This document shows positions 59,004 to 64,000 of a stretch of 64,000 bases of DNA, piece after piece. The notes beneath the pieces are model-generated. The model searched no databases. It was given only the letters and a program-made list of their open reading frames with translations, and was not told the DNA's origin. The stretch is from contig NC_079476.1 in NCBI RefSeq assembly GCF_026230105.1, positions 38,554,559 through 38,618,558 of the forward strand, read 5' to 3'. Within the stretch, counting starts at the first letter, position 1, and every line of letters starts with the position of its first letter. The position numbers and the translations under genes were made by a program. The stretch is from Diorhabda sublineata. Its lineage: Eukaryota; Arthropoda; Insecta; Coleoptera; Chrysomelidae.

Positions 59004-60325
59004 TTCACCCCAATTTAGAACTAACATATTTCGTTAGTTAGTTTTTCTTTGAGATGTTAAAAACAAAAAATTATTCACGTACACATGATAATTTGTTACA
59101 AGTTCAATGTGGTATTCAAAAATAGCCTGAAAAGTAATGTTCGGTATTATACAAATTATGTACATTTTAAGTTGTTCTGGATAGTTCGAAGTTCATTTTT
59201 CCTGCTCTACTTTCTACCTATGTAAGGAAGAGGACTCTTGGTACACAAAGAACAAGAATTAAAAACAGTTCAAAGACACTTTCTCCATATCTGGAAGAAC
59301 TGCAAGTGACCAGAGGATTGAGCATATAAATCTTATTAAGAAATCGTGTTATCCAGTAAAAAAATGGTCAATAGATTGAAACATACTACTGACCTTAATA
59401 GGTTAAAACAAGATTAACCTTATTAGGTCCATGCTAGGAACCTCTCAGGTATTTAAAGTAATTCGAGTCAATCCCAACCATTGAACCATGCACATAAGGA
59501 TAAGAATCTGATCAGTACCAAGTAACAAAACCCTGACTAAAAAGAATTTGAGGAACTCCTGACGAAAACTTGTGATTAAATCCGTATGAATGAATCCTGA
59601 GGCAAACCTGATCAGAATGTTATGGGACAATCCCAATCAGGAGCATATTAGATAATTCTGATGAAGACCGTACAACGTAAACCTGATCAGGACTTCATTA
59701 GTGATATGCGTTACATCTGCAACATATCCTTGTCAGGTTATCCTGATTCATAGTTTACCAAGCTGTTAAATTAACTGATAAAGTCCTTATCGGGTCCTTA
59801 TCGCACATAATGATAATAATTTGATCAGAACCACATAAAAGATCCTGACCAAAAATAATTTGAGGTAATCCTGACGAAAACTATACAAGAAAATTCTAAA
59901 CAAATAAATGTATGTTTAGATCAGAATATTATGAAGAAATCCTGATGAGGATTCACCCCAATTTAAAACTAAAATATTTCGTTAGTTAGTTTTTCTTTGA
60001 GATGTTAAAAACAAAAAATTATTCACGTACACATGATAATTTGTTACAAGTTCAATGTGGTATTCAAAAATAGCCTGAAAAGTAATGTTCGGTATTATAC
60101 AAATTATGTACATTTTAAGTTGTTCTGGAAAGTTCGAAGTTCATTTTTCCTGCTCTACTTTCTACCTAAGTAAGGAAGAGGACTCTTGGTACACAAAGAA
60201 CAAGAATTAAAAACAGTTCAAAGATACTTTCGCCATATCTGGAAGAACTGCAAGTAACCAGAGGATTGAGCATATAAATCTTATAAAGAAATCGTGTTAT
60301 CCAGTAAAAAAATGGTCAATAGACT
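59004..60325. repeat. 947-bp tandem duplication, 1.4 copies, containing a dispersed CCTGATCAGG-rich repeat
   Basis: A 375-bp segment (59004-59378, ATTTCGTTAGTTAGTTTTTC near its start) recurs at 59951-60325 with only a few differences. Between the two copies lies 59379-59950, a member of the dispersed repeat also found at 62640-63430. The arrangement is segment, repeat, segment. The 375-bp segments lack TG...CA ends, primer-binding or polypurine sites, so LTRs are unlikely; a tandem duplication of 947 bp with a truncated second copy fits better. Confidence 0.8.
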
Positions 60326-61189
60326 AAACTCTTTTTTATCCATGTTGGATCAGTTAATAATTCGATCTCGGCTAAATCAAATGTAGAGTTCGAAGGTTAG
60401 TATCAATGTAAAATAAAAGTATGGATCTAGCATCAACTGTGTGCTAGGTTTGGGAAATAGTATGGATACCTTGTACAGTGCTGAGTTTAGTTTTTAATTC
60501 TGTTTCAATCCCGGCGATTTAGTATATAATTTATACCAGTTATGTATATATTTTCTTTCGGCCGTTTCCTTACTTTCTACACATAAAACTTTTTTTCTCT
60601 AAATATACCAACGCTAACAATGTGATTTTGTTTTTCAGATGTTTATTTTGCTTTGAAAAGTTTTATTGTTGAAATCTAGAGTCTAAACTCTTTTGCTTGG
60701 TTCTCCAGAGAAGTTCTAATTTTTAAAGAAAACATATACCAACCAGTTAGAGGGGTGTTTCCGAGATTATTTCATTTTTCATTCGGAGTTGTGGAACTGG
60801 CGAAATGAGAACGTTGAGGTAAGAGCCGCGAATTTTTACGGTATGCTGCATAGTAGTCGGATTTTAATAATGGCTCCTTAATTAAGTCAGGAGATGTTTT
60901 TAATTGCGGTCTCGGATGCTAGCTCCAGTTATTATTCAAAACAGTAACGTAGATAACGTTAGATTATTAACTGGTTCCCAACAAATGTTGGTTTTTTTTC
61001 GGATTTCTTTTTTAATCTATATTTGTTGAACTAGAACAATTAAACACTTTTAAGAAATTATTTTCGAGCTAGAATTACATAAAATAATAGAAAAAATCGA
61101 TGACGACATGTCTCGACAGTCCTGAGTTGTTGCAATACTCTAATTTATCACGGCAATAAGGCCTTCAAGGTGTAAAAAATGACAACACA
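60326..61189. other. Unassigned AT-rich intergenic sequence
   Basis: No gene or element recognised. Confidence 0.4.
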
Positions 61190-61770
61190 GTACTCATAAC
61201 GTCGACATGGAAAACCTGTGCTTCAAGACGTCGAAATAGTCACCACACGCTGTATTACCATCAGCATTAATTAAATCAACGTTACAGGACTTGATGTCGG
61301 GATAATACGGTGGCTATTTCACATCTTTCCAATCCTAACGTTGCAGAATCTGCTATGAATACTCTGGTTTATGCAGTTTTAATTTTCCCCAAGGTCTGGA
61401 CGAGGTACAGTCACTGTTCTATCACAAAGAATAAATATACAGCATGTCCCTACTTCGCGCAGTTCGTATGACCTGTTCTAAATTGATCGCCGTGTTGTCA
61501 TCAATACGATCGGAGGATTTTGCATCTTTGAACTTATATCAGTGCATGGGGTATCCATCGAAATACGATTTAGCGTTGATCAACGATAGAATCTATCATT
61601 TGTCTTCGTCCATAATCTGTGTCATCTCAATGACTTGTCGTTTGGAACGTTGCTTAACACTGGTTGACACATGACCTTACTAAAACTTTTCTACCCATCG
61701 TGCTACTGTCCGGTAAGGCATTCACTCACTAACTGACTGATTTCACAGCCCTTGCCGAGCCATCTGTTAT
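61190..61770 (-). pseudogene. Tc1/mariner-superfamily transposase fossil, DNA-binding and C-terminal parts
   Basis: On the minus strand ISQLVSE then RTVARWVEKF (61694-61723) forms a helix-turn-helix, followed by STSVKQRSKRQVIEMTQIMD. The catalytic middle is unreadable. Near 61294-61330 the text DWKDVK, a stop, and PPYYPDIKSCNVDLI corresponds to the W..v..PPYSPDIAPCDYDLI block with the third catalytic aspartate. YFDVLKHRFSM follows. Many stops and frame changes. A distinct subgroup from the other copies in the window. Termini were not found. Confidence 0.6.
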
Positions 61771-62224
61771 TCTTAACACACAATGTGCCTGTATGAATTA
61801 AATCTGATCGCTCAAAATAGACACTCGAGACCAAAAAGATAGTTAAAAACATACAAATATACAAGTGATACTAATAAAAGTGTTTTGAAACTAATTTTTA
61901 TTTTATTGTAATTAAGAAAATAGTAGAACCTCTTTGAGGTGATGAAAATAAAAGTTTTTATTCCACGCCACTGTTTTTATTCGTTTCATAGCGTTCATTA
62001 AAGTTGACACCTCATAAAATACCAATATTGGATTAAACAGAAGATTTCTCGCCCTTTTTCTCTACCAATGAATAAAGCAATGACTAAAAGTTTTGTTAAT
62101 GGTGTTATTTCTCAAAACTTGGTAATCCTATTGCATTCCAAAAAACATTCATTCCACAAGAAATACTATTTAATACTTTACAAAGATTCAAATAGACTTT
62201 AGTCATGTCAATTTTACATATTGC
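61771..62224. other. Unassigned AT-rich spacer
   Basis: Nothing recognised. Confidence 0.4.
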
Positions 62225-62420
62225 GTAACAGCCTGTCGAGTAGATCTTGCAGATACTGCTCTAGCTATGATTATGTTGGATAATTCGATGGTGTCGATAA
62301 AACAGAATCAGGTCAGCGCTGTAAACTGCCCAAGTTTCTAGTCAACTCTGGATCGCCTATAAGTCGAATTGCTCTCCAGGGTATGCTTGAAAACCGAGCT
62401 CAAAATGAGCAAACAATACT
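62225..62420 (-). pseudogene. Jockey-like non-LTR element C-terminal tail fragment
   Basis: The minus strand reads RAIRLIGDPELTRNLGSLQR (about 62325-62385) and IIIARAVSARSTRQAV (62229-62276), the conserved end of jockey-type proteins (RAIRLIxDPxLTxxLxSLxHRR...IIPPxxVFARSTRQA). The intervening SLFYRYYxG segment is deleted or scrambled. It is the same family as 31470-31960, where IIPPGAVFARS is better kept. No poly-A tail is evident downstream. Confidence 0.72.
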
Positions 62421-62639
62421 CCAATGATGGACAAATCTTGGCCTTATAGAGGGCTGGAAGCTATGGCGGAGTGTATATCTTTTCGTCATAAAGAGGGATC
62501 AGGTTTTTGTGAAGCTGCCTTAGCTAATTGACATGAATATGCTAGAATATATTATGGTGATATTTTATGTCCAGACATGACCAAATCTTAGCTGCAACGT
62601 CAGTCAAAATGTTTTCAAGATTGCTAGAATGACTTCATA
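62421..62639. other. Unassigned spacer
   Basis: Moderately GC-balanced, possibly more of the retrotransposon, but no motif is firm. Confidence 0.3.
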
Positions 62640-63430
62640 GTTTCCTTGAAACATCCTACTGACCTTAATAGGTTAAAACAAGATTAACCTTATTAGGACA
62701 ATCTTGACGAGGTCCATGCTAAGAACCTCTCAAGTATTTAAAGTTATTCGAGTCAATCCCAACCATTGAACCATGCACATAAGGATAAGAATCTGATCAG
62801 TACCAAGTAACAAGACCCTGACTAAAAAGAATTTGAGGAACTCCTGACGAAAACTTGTGATTAAATCCGTATGAATGAATCCTGAGGCAAACTTGATCAG
62901 AATGTTATGGGACAATCCCAATCAGGATCATATTAGATAATTCTGATGAAGACCGTACAACGTAATCCTGATCAGGACTTCATTAGTGATATGCGTTACA
63001 TCCGCAACATATCCTTGTCAGGATATCCTGATCCATAGTTTACCAAGCTGTTAAATTAACTGATAAAGTCCTTATCGGGTCCTTATCGCACATAATGATA
63101 ATAATTTGATCGGAACCACGTAAAAGATCCTGACCAAAAATAACTTGAGGCAATCCTAACGAAAATTATACAAGAAAATTCTAATCAAATAAATGTATGT
63201 TAAGGCGACAAACCTGATCAGAATCTTATGAAGAAATCCTGATGAGGATCTTATGAGGCAATTCAGATCAGAACCATGTGAGGTTATCCCAACCAGGGTT
63301 CAAATTAGATAATTCTGATGAGGACTGTAGAACGTAAACCTGATCAAGACATCCTTGTCAAGTTATCCTGATCTACATGTTACCAAGTTGCTAAATTACC
63401 TGATAAGGTCCTTATCGGGATCTCACAAAA
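62640..63430. repeat. Dispersed repeat rich in CCTGATCAGG-type palindromes, longer copy
   Basis: From TTGAAACATCCTACTGACC (62642) onward the sequence matches 59380-59950 with few changes, then continues about 200 bp further (to about 63430). It is built of irregular units of roughly 30-50 bp, each with a core like AATCCTGATCAGGA, ATCCTGATGAGGA or ATCCTTGTCAGG, which are full or partial palindromes. A TTGAAA precedes the start in both copies, and the copy at 59380 lacks 14 bp (ACAATCTTGACGAG) present here. No coding potential. Confidence 0.75.
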
Positions 63431-64000
63431 AATTCTAGTCCGAAAGATAAAAGAGAAAACTTATTTTTGCATAATGTATATGATTGTGCAAACCTTGAAA
63501 TATGATTCAAAAATGATTTCGCTGCAACAGAAAATATTAACAATAAAAATAAGTTCAATCTGTAATGTATGTATGCCAAAAACATTTTGAACAAATGATT
63601 TAGATGATTTTTTGAATAAATTCCATGTATAATATTGTATTTACGAATTTTTGCGTCTTTAGGTAAAATTAAACAAAAACGAAAACGGACGTTTCAATGA
63701 TATTCGGTCAACGAAACGATCTTCGCGAATAAAGGGTGTCCGTTAGTAGGTAAAACACGAATTTTAAAGTTTTTTAAATTCCAGAACGATTCTAAACTAC
63801 CATATAAGAACCGTCTACCTGTCGAATCAAATATATAATATAAAGTCACTAGTTTTTGTGGCTGCGTTTTCAAGAATTTATTCGGTCGAAGTTGCTATTG
63901 TGAGCCGAAACAGGTGACTGCCTGGAATATTCAAAATTTTCAAACAATAGACGGTCACCTACCATTGAAAGGGAGACATTTGTATAGTTATTTATTATCT
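63431..64000. other. Unassigned AT-rich sequence at the window edge
   Basis: GGGTGTCCGTTAGTAGGTA near 63735 resembles transposon terminus phrases, but no partner was found within the window. The element, if any, would run off the end. Confidence 0.3.

Noticed and set aside
59004..60325. LTR retrotransposon or TRIM
   Set aside because: The 375-bp repeats do not begin TG or end CA, and no primer-binding or polypurine tract is seen.
59445..62921. Identical 63-codon minus-strand frames at two places
   Set aside because: They are parts of the dispersed CCTGATCAGG repeat copied twice, not a duplicated gene.

Overview
The window looks like an insect chromosome arm segment that is AT-rich and almost empty of host genes. 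Support for an insect: (i) short interstitial tracts of the insect telomere-type pentamer CCTAA/TTAGG at 11039-11102, 23684-23752 and 49650-49726; (ii) decayed copies of many mariner, Tc1, Helitron, Penelope-like and non-LTR retrotransposon lineages typical of insects; (iii) no intact host protein gene, rRNA or tRNA that I can recognise. I cannot name the order or species from sequence alone. All recognisable coding sequence belongs to dead mobile elements, read from conserved transposase, reverse transcriptase or endonuclease motifs that survive between stops and frameshifts.

Layout. 1-520 holds a broken non-LTR reverse transcriptase. 1262-3330 is a 232-bp satellite and 5759-8174 a 272-bp satellite. 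9571-10210 is a palindromic element with 8-bp flanking repeats and TTAGG-type repeats inside its arms. 12170-14640 has a mariner fossil and an RNase H fragment of a retrotransposon. 17192-18636 is a 1.4-kb element with terminal inverted repeats, and 21019-21784 is a perfectly bounded 756-bp element that is one long imperfect hairpin. Two mariner fossils lie at 22710-23035 and 25590-25985. 26181-27511 is a pure heptamer minisatellite. 27700-33891 is a graveyard of Penelope-like, non-LTR and Tc1 pieces. 35456-39108 is a 209-bp satellite with visible higher-order structure. 39753-42458 carries a deleted mariner bounded by TA duplications and the start of a Helitron whose coding region is triplicated. 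44015-44837 is another long palindrome, and 45090-46800 has transposase scraps. 49457-50064 is the second copy of the 8-bp-duplication palindrome. 50510-51290 is a reverse transcriptase tail triplicated in tandem. 52890-54690 is a 356-bp satellite followed directly by a mariner. 58112-58766 is a deleted mariner-like element, 59004-60325 a 947-bp partial duplication, and 61190-63430 more transposase, retrotransposon and dispersed-repeat remains.

Nothing here forms a working pathway. What stands out is structural: four independently amplified satellites plus a heptamer array, at least four hairpin-type elements, and two cases where a short internal piece of a transposon gene was itself triplicated. 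A few tiny splice-bounded open stretches (16771-16817, 34221-34250, 52175-52205, 57007-57047) might be host micro-exons inside very long introns, but each could be chance.
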